Program-made: the position numbers and the translations under genes
Shown here: piece by piece, positions 34,459-43,509 of the stretch
How the letters are laid out: each line of letters starts with the position of its first letter
Position numbering within the stretch: the stretch's first letter is position 1
Assembly (NCBI RefSeq): GCF_000442255.1
Contig: NZ_KE557284.1
Span: 118,088-182,087, forward strand
Length of the DNA stretch: 64,000 bases
Reading direction: 5' to 3'
From: Salipiger mucosus DSM 16094
Lineage (GTDB): Bacteria > Pseudomonadota > Alphaproteobacteria > Rhodobacterales > Rhodobacteraceae
The notes under the pieces: model-generated
What the model saw: the letters and a program-made list of their open reading frames with translations, nothing else
Database searches by the model: none
Told to the model about the DNA's origin: nothing

Positions 34459-35409
34459 TTAACGCAAACCCGCGCGGCGCGCGGCCCGGTCGATCGCGGC
34501 GTCCACCTCGGGGATGGCGACGTGCTGCGGCATGTGGCCCACGCCGGGCAGGACGGTCAGCCGCGCGTCGCGGATCTGCTCGTCCAGCGGCACCGAGTGG
34601 ATCTGAAGCCCGACCGTTGTATCGGCGCTGCCGTGCAGGATCTCGACCGGCACGTCGATGTCGCCGTAGCGCGGCACCATGGCGCGGATTTCCTCTTTCA
34701 GGCCCGCGCGTTGCAGGGCGTTCGCACGGATCGATTCCGGCCGCAGCGTGAGCGGTGCGCCGATGTGCGTGGCATAGCCCTCGGGCACGGGCTGCGGCGC
34801 GAAGATCTCGGCGATGGCATCCTGCACCACGCCCTCCGGCGCCCAGGCCGAGATCGCGGGGTTCGCGAGCGGTCCCAGCGGCCCGGAGGTGATCTTGTAG
34901 TAGGTCGGCAGGTCCGTCTCCCAGGTCTGGGAGGCGGCGGCCAGCAGCACCAGCGCCGAGATCCGGTCGGGGTGGTTCACAGCCCAGGCCAGCGCCACGG
35001 CCCCGCCGTAGGACTGGCCCAGCACCAACGGCCGTTCCGCGCCTAGCCGGCGGGCGCCCTCGGACAGCAGTTCGGCCTGCTCGAAGATCGTGGCGCCGTC
35101 GTCGCCGAGCGGCGGGGTGTAGCCCAGCCCGGGGCGGTCGAAGGCAATGACGCGGTAGTCGTCCGACAGCCGCTCGACCGCGTCGAAGGTCCAGTCGCGC
35201 AGGTTCCCCGAGGCGCCGTGGATCAGCACCAGCGGCGGCCCGCTGCCGGCCTCGACGTAGTGCAGGCGCTGGCCACCCACCTCGAGGAAGTCGCCCGATG
35301 GCGGATAGGCGGCCTCGGCCTCGGTGGTTTCGCGCGTGGCCTTCCACTGCGTCACCGCGCAGCTGGACAATCCAAGAAAGGCGAGCGCGATCAGCAGGTT
35401 ATATATCAA
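34459..35409 (-). CDS. Alpha/beta hydrolase, probable lipoprotein
   Basis: 316 residues. The N-terminus is a lipoprotein signal (hydrophobic stretch ending LSSC), so the enzyme is probably anchored to a membrane on the periplasmic side. The hydrolase core shows LIHGASGNLRDW, the nucleophile in GQSYGG, the acid in HGSADTTV and His in GVGHMPQH, a full Ser-Asp-His triad. Substrate unknown. It ends close to ppk2 and starts 3 bp after the metA stop, suggesting co-transcription with metA. Confidence 0.87.
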   Translation of the reverse strand: MIYNLLIALAFLGLSSCAVTQWKATRETTEAEAAYPPSGDFLEVGGQRLHYVEAGSGPPLVLIHGASGNLRDWTFDAVERLSDDYRVIAFDRPGLGYTPPLGDDGATIFEQAELLSEGARRLGAERPLVLGQSYGGAVALAWAVNHPDRISALVLLAAASQTWETDLPTYYKITSGPLGPLANPAISAWAPEGVVQDAIAEIFAPQPVPEGYATHIGAPLTLRPESIRANALQRAGLKEEIRAMVPRYGDIDVPVEILHGSADTTVGLQIHSVPLDEQIRDARLTVLPGVGHMPQHVAIPEVDAAIDRAARRAGLR

Positions 35410-35412
35410 GTC

Positions 35413-36366
35413 TTACATCCCGTAGGAGGTCCGGAAGTCGATCTGCTCGATCCCGACGAGGTCCAGGTCGAAGGGCGAGGTCTGGTAGATCTCGTTGATC
35501 CAGTTTCCATATAGAAGGAACGCCTGCGATCGCCACCGGTTCTGCGGCGTTTTCGTCGGGTCGTCGTCCGGGTAGTAGTTCGCCGGGACGTTGATCTCCT
35601 TCCCGCTCTCGACGTCGCGGTCGTACTCCTCCTTGAGGGTGCCGCTGTCGTATTCGAGGTGGTTGAAGATGTAGATCGCCCGGTGACAGGGATCCTCGAC
35701 CAGCGCGGGGCCGGTCTCGGGGCTGTCGATCAGGATCGGCAGGCCGGCGGCCTCGATCTCGTTGCGGCGCACCTCGGTCCAGCGCGAGACGGGCATCACC
35801 ATCGCGTCCGAGAATCCCCGCAGGTAGGGCGAGAGCACGTCGCGCACCTGGTGGCGGATGCAGCCGAAGGCCTTGCGCTCGAGCATGTGCTTCTTGACGC
35901 CGTGGAAATGGTTGATCATCGCCATCGCGCCCCAGCAGACACCCATGGTCGAATGCACGTGAGTCTGGGTCCAGGCAAAGATCCGGCGGAGTTCGTCCCA
36001 GTAGGTGACGGATTCGAACTCCAGGTGCTCGATGGGCGCGCCGGTGATGATGAGACCGTCGAACCGCTCGCCGCTGGCCTCGACCTCGGCGAAGGGGCGA
36101 TAGAAGCTCTCCATGTGCTCGGCCGCCGTGTTCTTGGTGGCGTGCTCGGTCATGCGGATGAGCGAGAACTCGATCTGAAGCGGCGTGTGGCCGATCAGTC
36201 GGGCGAACTGTGTCTCGGTGGTGATCTTTTTCGGCATCAGGTTCAGCAACCCGATGCGGAGGGGACGCACGTCCTGCCTGTTGGCCGCATCCTCGGACAT
36301 CACCATGACGTTTTCACGGCTGAGAATCTCGTATGCTGGCAGGTCGGCGGGCAGTTTGATCGGCAT
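35413..36366 (-). CDS. metAA: Homoserine O-acyltransferase, MetA family, probably acetyl-CoA dependent
   Basis: 317-residue MetA-type enzyme, first committed step of methionine synthesis from homoserine. Nucleophile Cys144 is in MGVCWGAMA; the catalytic His and Glu are in the C-terminal IFNHLEYD region. At the position that distinguishes donors, this protein has Glu113 ([10 protein letters not shown]), as in acetyl-CoA using MetA proteins, rather than the Gly of the succinyl-CoA enzyme of E. coli. I found no SAM-II riboswitch in the leader, although that element often precedes metA in alphaproteobacteria. Confidence 0.92.
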   Translation of the reverse strand: MPIKLPADLPAYEILSRENVMVMSEDAANRQDVRPLRIGLLNLMPKKITTETQFARLIGHTPLQIEFSLIRMTEHATKNTAAEHMESFYRPFAEVEASGERFDGLIITGAPIEHLEFESVTYWDELRRIFAWTQTHVHSTMGVCWGAMAMINHFHGVKKHMLERKAFGCIRHQVRDVLSPYLRGFSDAMVMPVSRWTEVRRNEIEAAGLPILIDSPETGPALVEDPCHRAIYIFNHLEYDSGTLKEEYDRDVESGKEINVPANYYPDDDPTKTPQNRWRSQAFLLYGNWINEIYQTSPFDLDLVGIEQIDFRTSYGM

Positions 36367-36675
36367 GTGTCGGCTCTTGCTGGGGACCCGTCAGATATGG
36401 TGCGCCGCGTGACATGACAAGACAGGGCCGCGGCGGTGCCGCGGGCGCGCGAACAGGACGTCGGGGTCCGTTTTCAGATATGGAGCTTTGGTGGGTCTCT
36501 TTTCCATCATTATCGTCACGGTTTCCACCCCTGTCCCGGTCGGGGCCCCTTTGAGGGGAAAAAGTTCTGTCGCGGGGGCATCTGCTTTGCAGATCGGCGC
36601 GGCCGGGCGGTTGCGGGCAGACCGCGGGTCGTCACCCTGCGGCAGGGCCCGCCTGGCCCGCCGGCGCGCGCCGGC
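36367..36675. other. Intergenic region upstream of metA
   Basis: About 309 bp between metA and the end of the P-loop protein gene. No gene seen. It contains GC-rich inverted repeats around 36425-36450 and 36530-36555, none with a T-run. The metA promoter must lie here but no box is convincing. Confidence 0.4.
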
Positions 36676-37536
36676 TCAGCGCATCGGCAGCGAGGCGGCC
36701 ACGATGTCGACGAAATCGCGCGAGTCGCGGACGCTGGCCATGTCGCTCGCGTCGACGGTCACGCCCCAGTTCCGCGCCATCGCCGCGTAGCGCGGCTGGC
36801 GGTGCGCCAGCGCGCGGGAATAGGTCCAGCGGATGAAGGTGTCGGGATCGACCTCCTCCTCGCGCAGCCCCTCGGTCTCGAGGTATTCCGCCCAGGCCGC
36901 CGCAAGGAACTCGGGCTGGTAGGCCATGGGCTTGGGCGCCTTGTCGAAACGCCGCACGAGCTCCTCGGTATGGGCATCGCTGCCGCGGATCCAGATCATC
37001 AGCGCGACCGAGGACAGCTCGGAGAGGATCGGGTCCTCGGGGTCCTCGGCATCGACCCATTCGCAGATCGACCCGCCGGTGTCGCAGACGAAGTTGGGAT
37101 AACCGTAGAGGTCTTCGGCCCGGTCGATGAAATAGCCGGTGTCCAGAAGCGCGTTCTCCTCGGCGCGGCGGAACTGGTCCTGCCGCAGCTGGTAGGTCTC
37201 CATCGGCAGGCCGCCGCGCGACGGGTCGCCCGGCTTGCCCAGGTAGGCCGAGACCGGCTTGAGGTTGTCGAAGCTCATGTTCGCGCCGATGAAGATCGAG
37301 TCGGTCAGCAGCAGCTCGCGCAGGAAGGGGACCTTCATCGCCTCGCGCTTGGCGTTGTCGGCGATGTATTCGCCCATGTAACGGGTGCCGATGCGGTAAT
37401 CGATCGAGTAGTGAAACCAGGCGGCATCCTCGCGCAGGATCGAGGAGACATGCGTCTTGCCGAGCCCGGACATCGCGAAGAGAAGCACGCGCCGGCGCGT
37501 CGCGGCGCGCCAGTCGGAGGCGGTCTGGTAAAGCAT
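36676..37536 (-). CDS. Predicted P-loop ATPase/kinase-like protein of unknown function
   Basis: 286-residue soluble protein. A Walker A-like loop lies at residues 21-28 (AMSGLGKT), just after a beta-strand VLLF. Other recognisable features are RRRVLLF, LSSVALMIWIRGSDAHTEELVRRF and a Trp-rich C-terminal half. Similar proteins of roseobacters are usually labelled simply ATPase. It stands alone between metA and a FadL-type gene. I cannot name a substrate. Confidence 0.7.
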   Translation of the reverse strand: MLYQTASDWRAATRRRVLLFAMSGLGKTHVSSILREDAAWFHYSIDYRIGTRYMGEYIADNAKREAMKVPFLRELLLTDSIFIGANMSFDNLKPVSAYLGKPGDPSRGGLPMETYQLRQDQFRRAEENALLDTGYFIDRAEDLYGYPNFVCDTGGSICEWVDAEDPEDPILSELSSVALMIWIRGSDAHTEELVRRFDKAPKPMAYQPEFLAAAWAEYLETEGLREEEVDPDTFIRWTYSRALAHRQPRYAAMARNWGVTVDASDMASVRDSRDFVDIVAASLPMR

Positions 37537-37645
37537 CTGGCCAAGATTCCCTGCTGGTCCGGAAGTCTCTCGTAATCCGGCGGAAGGGTCGCGTCAAACC
37601 CGACCGGGCAGGGCGCGCCTGGCGCCCCGCCCGGAACGGCAATCT

Positions 37646-38794
37646 TCAGAACTTCATGGCCACCTTGAGCCCGAAACCGACGGCCGAGTTGTCGCTGAAC
37701 TCGGCTTGGGCGATGCCCGGTGCCGTGAAGGGCTTGCCGTCGCCGAGCCGGGTGTAGCTCACCCCGCCCGAGACGGTCATGCTCTCGGTCACGTCGTAGG
37801 CGCCCCCAACCGTGAGCTGGGTGTAGCCCGTGGTGGGCGAGAGCGGCGAGAGCAGCTCGTCGCCGCCCGGCTCGTAGGTGACGGCGACCGAGCCGGCGAA
37901 CCGGTCGGTGAGCTGCCGGCCGAGCCCGATCTTGTAGGCCGTCGTGTCATCGAGGTCGATCAGACCCGCGCCCGTGACCGCGACGATCCGGTCGGCGTCG
38001 ACCTTGAACTGGCTGTGCTTGACGTGCCGGATCGAGCCGAAGAGCAGCGTGTCCTGCGCGATACCCGTCTGGAACTCCAGGTTCCAGCTTTCGGGCGTCG
38101 TCACCTCGGTGGTCGAGCTGCCGTTGAGCAGCGGCATCGCCGGCAGCGGGCCGGGGCCGTCGGGATCGATCAGCGGGCCGCTCTCGGTGGTGTCCATGTC
38201 GTGCGAGATGGCCGAGTTGTAGGTCAGCGCCACGCGCAGCGCGATGTCGGGCCGCTCGTAGGCGACGCCCGCGACGTAGCCCAGCTCGTAGTCCGTATCG
38301 AGCGAGATGTCGTAGCCGCTCACCGGGCCGTAGGCCGCGCCGCGCAGGTGGATGTCGCCCTGGGCCTTCTGGTAGCGCAGGCCGCCAAAGGCGCTGAAGT
38401 TGTCGTTGATGCGGTATTTCAGCAGCGCGGTCAGCGCGTCGGTCGCCGCGTCGGCGGTGGTGCCGCCGAAGGGAATGTTCCCGTCCTCGTAGGCGACATC
38501 GGCGCCGAAGGGCCGGTCGTAGGTCACCGCCATCGCCAGCCTGTCGGTCAGGTCGGTCTTGAAGGCGATCGCGGGCAGCCAGAAGTCGCCCGAGACGTCA
38601 TCGAGGTCCTGCGGCGGATACAGCGGCCCGTTCTCGCCGGTCACCGAGGTGATCCCCCGGCCCAGCGAGAACTCCAGGTGCGTCCCGGTCTCGTACAGGA
38701 TCATTGCGGATTGCGGCATGCGCTCGATGCCGCCGGCCTGCAGGCCGGTGGCGCTGAGGACGGCCAGCGCGCCCCCCGTAACGGCGGTTTTCAT
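37646..38794 (-). CDS. FadL/OmpP1-type outer membrane transporter
   Basis: 382 residues with a signal peptide (cleavage near TGLQAG) and a C-terminal beta-barrel ending in FGLKVAMKF, the usual outer membrane signature. Alternating hydrophobic strands and the FadL-type start GGIERMPQSAMILYE are visible. Family members let long-chain fatty acids or aromatic compounds across the outer membrane. No fatty-acid genes adjoin it. Confidence 0.85.
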   Translation of the reverse strand: MKTAVTGGALAVLSATGLQAGGIERMPQSAMILYETGTHLEFSLGRGITSVTGENGPLYPPQDLDDVSGDFWLPAIAFKTDLTDRLAMAVTYDRPFGADVAYEDGNIPFGGTTADAATDALTALLKYRINDNFSAFGGLRYQKAQGDIHLRGAAYGPVSGYDISLDTDYELGYVAGVAYERPDIALRVALTYNSAISHDMDTTESGPLIDPDGPGPLPAMPLLNGSSTTEVTTPESWNLEFQTGIAQDTLLFGSIRHVKHSQFKVDADRIVAVTGAGLIDLDDTTAYKIGLGRQLTDRFAGSVAVTYEPGGDELLSPLSPTTGYTQLTVGGAYDVTESMTVSGGVSYTRLGDGKPFTAPGIAQAEFSDNSAVGFGLKVAMKF

Positions 38795-38896
38795 GATGAT
38801 CTCATCCCTTTGTCTCTCCTCCGCCTTCAGGCGTAGCCAAGTGCCGTTGTCCGAACAATCTTTGACGGGACGTCAGCCTTTACCGCCGACGTCACG

Positions 38897-39802
38897 TCAC
38901 GATTTCGCGGCGACGCCGCGGGTTTCTTTCAGAATGTTGAAATAGTTGGCGGCAAAAATCACCGCTGCACCAAGAAACACCCAAGGGTCCAGCGCCTCGG
39001 CGTAGATCGCCATGCCCAGCAGGGCGATCACCGGCAGGCGCGCGAAGTCGATCGGCATGACCACCGCCGCAGGCGCCAGAGACAGTGCCGTGGTCAGGCA
39101 GTAGTGTGCCACCAGCCCGGCAAAGGCGATGACCACCACGAAGGGCCAGCTTTCGAGCGAGGGCACCGCGATCTGCCCGTCGATGCCCGCGCAGACCAGC
39201 CCGAAGACCGCCTGCATGGCGGTCAGCCAGAACAGGATGCAGACCGTGCTCTCGGTCCGCGTCAGCCGCCGCGTGAAGACCGCCGAACCGGCAAAGCCCA
39301 GTGCCGCCCCCAGCGCCGCGAGCTGGCCGATCTCGAAGGTCGCGGGCGAGGGCCGCGTCACGATCAGGATGCCGGCAAAGCCCACCGCCGCCGCGATCAT
39401 CCGCGAGGTCGTCAGCCGCTCGCTCAGCACCAGCGGCGACAGCAGGATCGCCCAGAGCGGCGAGGTGAACTCGACCGCGAAGACCTGCGCCAGCGGGATG
39501 GTGGCGATGGCGAAGAACCACAGGTTCTGGCCGGTGAAATGGCTGAAGTTGCGCACGATCTGCAGACCGAAGCGCCGCGTCGTGACCTCGTGCCGGCGCC
39601 CGGCGAGGCTGATCGCGACGACGACGATGCCGAAGCCCAGCACCGAGCGGTAGAGCATGATCTCGAAGGTATCGAGCTCGAGGCTGACCGCGCGGCCCGA
39701 GATCGCCATGGCCGAGAAGGACACGATGGCCCCGATCATCCAAAGACAGGCCTTGATGGTCTCGCTGGCGGGCGTGTGCGTGCTGGTGGATTCGGCGCTC
39801 AT
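38897..39802 (-). CDS. DMT superfamily (EamA) transporter
   Basis: 301-residue inner membrane protein with ten predicted helices in two EamA repeats; the motif PLWAILLSPLVLSERL marks the end of the first repeat. Likely an exporter of amino acids or related metabolites; substrate unknown. The ATG overlaps the stop of the upstream monooxygenase gene by 4 bp (translational coupling). Confidence 0.87.
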   Translation of the reverse strand: MSAESTSTHTPASETIKACLWMIGAIVSFSAMAISGRAVSLELDTFEIMLYRSVLGFGIVVVAISLAGRRHEVTTRRFGLQIVRNFSHFTGQNLWFFAIATIPLAQVFAVEFTSPLWAILLSPLVLSERLTTSRMIAAAVGFAGILIVTRPSPATFEIGQLAALGAALGFAGSAVFTRRLTRTESTVCILFWLTAMQAVFGLVCAGIDGQIAVPSLESWPFVVVIAFAGLVAHYCLTTALSLAPAAVVMPIDFARLPVIALLGMAIYAEALDPWVFLGAAVIFAANYFNILKETRGVAAKS

Positions 39803-40071
39803 GCCTCCTCCACCGCGTAGTCGCGGGGGTAGCCGGCCGTCAGCCGATACCACTCCGAGGCGCGGTTGCGCACCTGGTGCGCGTCAAGCGCGGCCCGGTC
39901 GGTGAAAAGCTCGTCCACGGTGAAGGTGCCGGGGACGGTTTCGGTCACATCGAACCGCAGGCAGCCCGGCTCGGCGCGGGTCAGGCGGATGTGGTCGGGC
40001 AGGGCGGCGCGCAGCGTCGGCGCGTCCTCTGGGGGGCATGTCAGGGTGCCGCGCAGGCGGATCCGGGTCAT
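39799..40071 (-). CDS. Antibiotic biosynthesis monooxygenase (ABM) family protein
   Basis: 90-residue ferredoxin-like protein of the ABM/quinol monooxygenase family. Typical elements are LRFDVTETVPGTFTVDELFTDRAALDAHQ with the His of the DAHQ segment. The ATG at 40071 has AAGGAG at good distance; a GTG at 40077 is an alternative. Coupled to the DMT transporter downstream. Substrate unknown. Confidence 0.83.
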   Translation of the reverse strand: MTRIRLRGTLTCPPEDAPTLRAALPDHIRLTRAEPGCLRFDVTETVPGTFTVDELFTDRAALDAHQVRNRASEWYRLTAGYPRDYAVEEA

Positions 40072-40131
40072 CGTCACTCCTTTCGGAGCGCGACATTGAG
40101 GCCCGGTCGGTCAAACGGCAACCCCCGGTGG

Positions 40132-40662
40132 TCAGGCGGGCGCGCGTTCTTGTCTTGGCTGTGGCATCTCCGCCTGTGCGGCGCGGCTCTGCTCGAACTC
40201 CCGCCGCCAGACCCATGCGTCGCGCTCGTGATCGTCGAGTGCCTCGCGCAGCCGCCGGACCTGGTCGCTGAAGTGCTCGACCCGCGCCAGGGCCATGCCA
40301 AGCAGGCCCGCGGCCAGCATCCCTGCGGCGGCCACGGCGGCGCCCGCGGGTGCCCATCCGGCCCAGGCTAGCGCCGCTTCCAGCAGGATCGCGATGCAGA
40401 TGGTGACGTCGCGCAGCCGCTTGGCATGGCGCAGCCGCCGCTCGGCGCTGGCGACGCGCAGCTCGGTCTCGGCGGCGAGCCGGCCCGAGATCTCGATCAG
40501 CGCCCGCATCCGTGCGCCCGGCGCCCCCGACGAGACCGGCGCCCCCGGCCCGCGCCGCAGCGGCGGGGCGGCGAGGCGCCAGAGCGTCTGGATCGCGATG
40601 TTGTAGGCGAAGGCGGCGGTGGCCAGCCAGGCGACCGTGACGATGGCGAGCAGCAGTATCAT
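40132..40662 (-). CDS. Hypothetical membrane protein with a coiled-coil segment
   Basis: 176 residues, not recognised. One membrane helix at about 3-27, a charged helical stretch (about 55-88), then two helices or a hairpin (about 90-130) and a charged, Glu/Arg/Gln-rich tail. Codon use is like that of neighbours, which supports translation. The ATG at 40662 places the first helix at the N-terminus. Not in an obvious operon. Confidence 0.55.
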   Translation of the reverse strand: MILLLAIVTVAWLATAAFAYNIAIQTLWRLAAPPLRRGPGAPVSSGAPGARMRALIEISGRLAAETELRVASAERRLRHAKRLRDVTICIAILLEAALAWAGWAPAGAAVAAAGMLAAGLLGMALARVEHFSDQVRRLREALDDHERDAWVWRREFEQSRAAQAEMPQPRQERAPA

Positions 40663-40779
40663 TGGCGGGCGGTCCCGGAATGGCAGTCCTGAATGCACTT
40701 CAGGATAGCGCAGAACCGCCATTGCGAAAGTGCGGAATTCCTCACCACGCGGGCAGGGCGCGGGGTCACCGCGCCCGCA

Positions 40780-42348
40780 TCACTCCAGTTCGATGGTGCC
40801 CGGCGGCTTCGAGGTGCAGTCGTAGAAGACGCGGTTGATGCCCTTCACCTCGTTGATGATCCGGGTCGAGGTTTCGCCCAGGAAGTCGTGGCTGAAGGGG
40901 TAGTAATCCGCCGTCATCCCGTCGACCGAGGTGACCGCGCGCAGGCCGAGCGCGTAGTCGTAGGTGCGCCCGTCGCCCATGACGCCCACGGTGCGCATCG
41001 GCAGGATCGCGGCGAAGGCCTGCCAGATCTCGTCGTAGAGCCCGTGCTTGCGGATCTGGTCGATGTAGACGGCATCCGCCTTGCGCAGGATCTCGAGCTT
41101 GTCGCGGGTGATCTCGCCCGGGCAGCGGATGGCAAGGCCCGGCCCCGGGAAGGGATGGCGGCCGATGAAGCTGTCCGGCAGGCCCAGCTCGCGGCCCAGC
41201 GCGCGGACCTCGTCCTTGAAGAGCTCGCGCAGCGGCTCGACCAGCTTCAGGCCCATCTTCTCGGGCAGGCCACCCACGTTGTGATGGCTCTTGATCGTCA
41301 CCGACGGGCCGCCCGAGAACGACACGCTCTCGATCACGTCTGGGTAGAGCGTGCCCTGCGCGAGGAATTCCGCGCCCTCGATGTCGTTCGCATGCTTCTG
41401 GAAGACGTCGATGAAGAGCCGGCCGATGGTCTTGCGCTTCTGCTCGGGGTCCGAGACGCCCTCGAGCTCGCCCAGGAACAGATCGGATTCATCCGCGTGG
41501 ATCAGCGGAATGTTGTAGTGGTCGCGGAAGAGGGTCGTGACCTCCTCGGCCTCGTTGAGGCGCAGCAGCCCGTGGTCGACGAAGACGCAGGTCAGCTGGT
41601 CGCCGATGGCCTCGTGGATCAGCACCGCCGCGACCGAGCTGTCTACCCCGCCCGAAAGTCCGCAGATCACCTTGCGGTCGCCGACCTGTTCGCGGATCTG
41701 GCGGATCGCCTCGTCGCGGTAGGCCTCCATGGTCCAGTCGCCGGCAAAGCCCGCGTCGCGTACGAAGTTCTCGTACAGCGTCTTGCCGTTCGGCGTGTGG
41801 TGCACCTCGGGGTGGAACTGCACCGCGTAGAAGCGCCGCTCGAGGTCGGCGGTCACCGCGAAGGGCGCGCCGGGCGAGGTGCCGTAGGGCTTGAAGCCGG
41901 GGGCCAGCTCGGCGACGTGGTCGCCGTGGCTCATCCAGACCTGCTCGCGGTGGCTGCCCTCGAGGAACCAGCCCTTGAGCAGGTCGATGCGCTCCTCGGT
42001 GGGCTGCACCCAGGCGCGGCCGAATTCCGAGGTGCCTTCGCCGCCCAGCACCTTGCCGCCAAGGTCCTGCATCATGACCTGCTGGCCATAGCAGATGCCG
42101 AGGATCGGCACGCCAAGCTCGTAGACCGACTGCGGCGGCCGGGGCGAGCCCTCGCGCGTGACGCTGTCGGGTCCGCCCGAGAAGATCACCGCCTTCGGCG
42201 CGAACTCGGCCAGGAAGGCGTCGGTGACGTTCTGGTAGGGGTGAATCTCGCAGTAGACGTTGAGCTCGCGCAGGCGGCGCGCGATCAGCTGCGTCACCTG
42301 GGAGCCGAAATCGATGATCAGGAGGCGGTCGTGCTGGGTCATGGCCAC
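40780..42348 (-). CDS. guaA: GMP synthase (glutamine-hydrolysing)
   Basis: 522-residue two-domain enzyme converting XMP to GMP. The N-terminal amidotransferase has nucleophile Cys in GICYGQQ and HPEVHHT; the ATP-pyrophosphatase domain has [10 protein letters not shown]; the C-terminal dimerisation domain ends in [12 protein letters not shown]. Length matches the family. Confidence 0.98.
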   Translation of the reverse strand: MAMTQHDRLLIIDFGSQVTQLIARRLRELNVYCEIHPYQNVTDAFLAEFAPKAVIFSGGPDSVTREGSPRPPQSVYELGVPILGICYGQQVMMQDLGGKVLGGEGTSEFGRAWVQPTEERIDLLKGWFLEGSHREQVWMSHGDHVAELAPGFKPYGTSPGAPFAVTADLERRFYAVQFHPEVHHTPNGKTLYENFVRDAGFAGDWTMEAYRDEAIRQIREQVGDRKVICGLSGGVDSSVAAVLIHEAIGDQLTCVFVDHGLLRLNEAEEVTTLFRDHYNIPLIHADESDLFLGELEGVSDPEQKRKTIGRLFIDVFQKHANDIEGAEFLAQGTLYPDVIESVSFSGGPSVTIKSHHNVGGLPEKMGLKLVEPLRELFKDEVRALGRELGLPDSFIGRHPFPGPGLAIRCPGEITRDKLEILRKADAVYIDQIRKHGLYDEIWQAFAAILPMRTVGVMGDGRTYDYALGLRAVTSVDGMTADYYPFSHDFLGETSTRIINEVKGINRVFYDCTSKPPGTIELE

Positions 42349-42394
42349 GCTTTAGGCATGCCGCGCGGGGCGCGCAAGAGCCATGGCCCGCCGC

Positions 42395-43129
42395 TCAGCC
42401 CATGGAGTCGGATTTCGCCCGTCCCCGCGCCTTGTTGCGCTGCAGATCGTCGCGCTTGGACCACATGGCGATGCCCGACCAGCTCACGACATAGAACACG
42501 CCGATCCCGATCATGACCTCGCCGGGGATGGGCCCCGCGTCTGCGCGGTCGATCGCCTCGGCCAGCGAGTTGACCGCCGTCGGGTGCACCATGATCTTGC
42601 CGGCATAGGCGAGGCTCTGGATCAGCAGGATCCACAGGTAGTTGCGCCGGATCCGCCGCCCGACGGCCACCATGAAGCTGACGTGGTAACGCGGCCGCAG
42701 GTAGTCGTTGGCCAGCACCGTCTGCCAGTCCTCCTCGAGGTGCAGGTCGCCCTCCGACAGCATCGGCGCGTAGAAATGCGTCTCCAGCCAGCGCGCCCGG
42801 GCGCGCCAGACGTTGAAGTAGCGATAGCGCCGCGCCTCGAGCACGAGGAAGAAGATGATCAGCACGCCCACCAGCACCAGCGGCAGCGGCGAGGCCCCCG
42901 GCGCGGCATAGGAGATCGACAGCGCGACCCCCAGCGTCACCACCGCCCAGTTCGTCGTGGTGTCGAGCCGCGTGCGCCAGATCGTGCTGCGGTAGACCTC
43001 GCCGCGGTAGAGATGCGCGATCGCGCCCATCTCGGCGGAATCGAGCGCCTTGCGTGGCTTGCCGTCGGGCGTGATGGTCGCCTCCTTCGTCCTTGCGCGC
43101 GCCTCGCGCGCGCCTCCTCCGGCCCGCAT
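42395..43129 (-). CDS. DUF2270 membrane protein
   Basis: About 244 residues. Helices at about 68-105 (two) and near 175-190 and 210-228, with the conserved ALVLEARRYRYFNVWRARARWLE-type segment after the second helix. The family is of unknown function. I place the start at ATG 43129; a TTG at 43156 is possible. It follows a very small membrane protein gene by 36 bp and may be co-transcribed with it. Confidence 0.75.
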   Translation of the reverse strand: MRAGGGAREARARTKEATITPDGKPRKALDSAEMGAIAHLYRGEVYRSTIWRTRLDTTTNWAVVTLGVALSISYAAPGASPLPLVLVGVLIIFFLVLEARRYRYFNVWRARARWLETHFYAPMLSEGDLHLEEDWQTVLANDYLRPRYHVSFMVAVGRRIRRNYLWILLIQSLAYAGKIMVHPTAVNSLAEAIDRADAGPIPGEVMIGIGVFYVVSWSGIAMWSKRDDLQRNKARGRAKSDSMG

Positions 43130-43165
43130 CGTGCCCCGCGGCGGCGCGGCGGTCAAACCCGGCGA

Positions 43166-43336
43166 TCAGGCAAAGATCAGCTCGACGATCAACGCGCCTA
43201 TGATCCAGATCCCGAAGGTCAGCACGATGGCCAGCGGTCCGGGCAGCAGTCCCACGGCGCCCGCCAGCCCCGTGACCACGCCGATGCCGCCCACGAGACC
43301 CATCAGCGGCTTCTTCTTCCTGCGATCCAGCGGCAT
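43166..43336 (-). CDS. Small two-helix membrane protein
   Basis: 56 residues starting MPLDRRKKKPLM, a positively charged head followed by two hydrophobic segments (about 11-30 and 33-54) with a short GLLPG turn. No family recognised. The ATG at 43336 is the most likely start. It precedes the DUF2270 gene on the same strand. Confidence 0.6.
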   Translation of the reverse strand: MPLDRRKKKPLMGLVGGIGVVTGLAGAVGLLPGPLAIVLTFGIWIIGALIVELIFA

Positions 43337-43509
43337 GATCCGATCCTCCGCGCGCATCCTGCCACCGGCCCCGGTTGCGCGCCTTGATCTCGCGCATCGC
43401 GGGGCAGGGGCCGCCACGGAATGTCGCTTTTCCCCGTCATGCGCCGCAATCGCGACAAAACGAGGGGCGCAGTCGGGCTAGGGTCCGGGAAACGGCGCGG
43501 AGAACGGAC

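Noticed and set aside
36367..36480. SAM-II riboswitch before metA
   Set aside because: I reverse-complemented the leader and looked for the conserved SAM-II pseudoknot core; it is not there.
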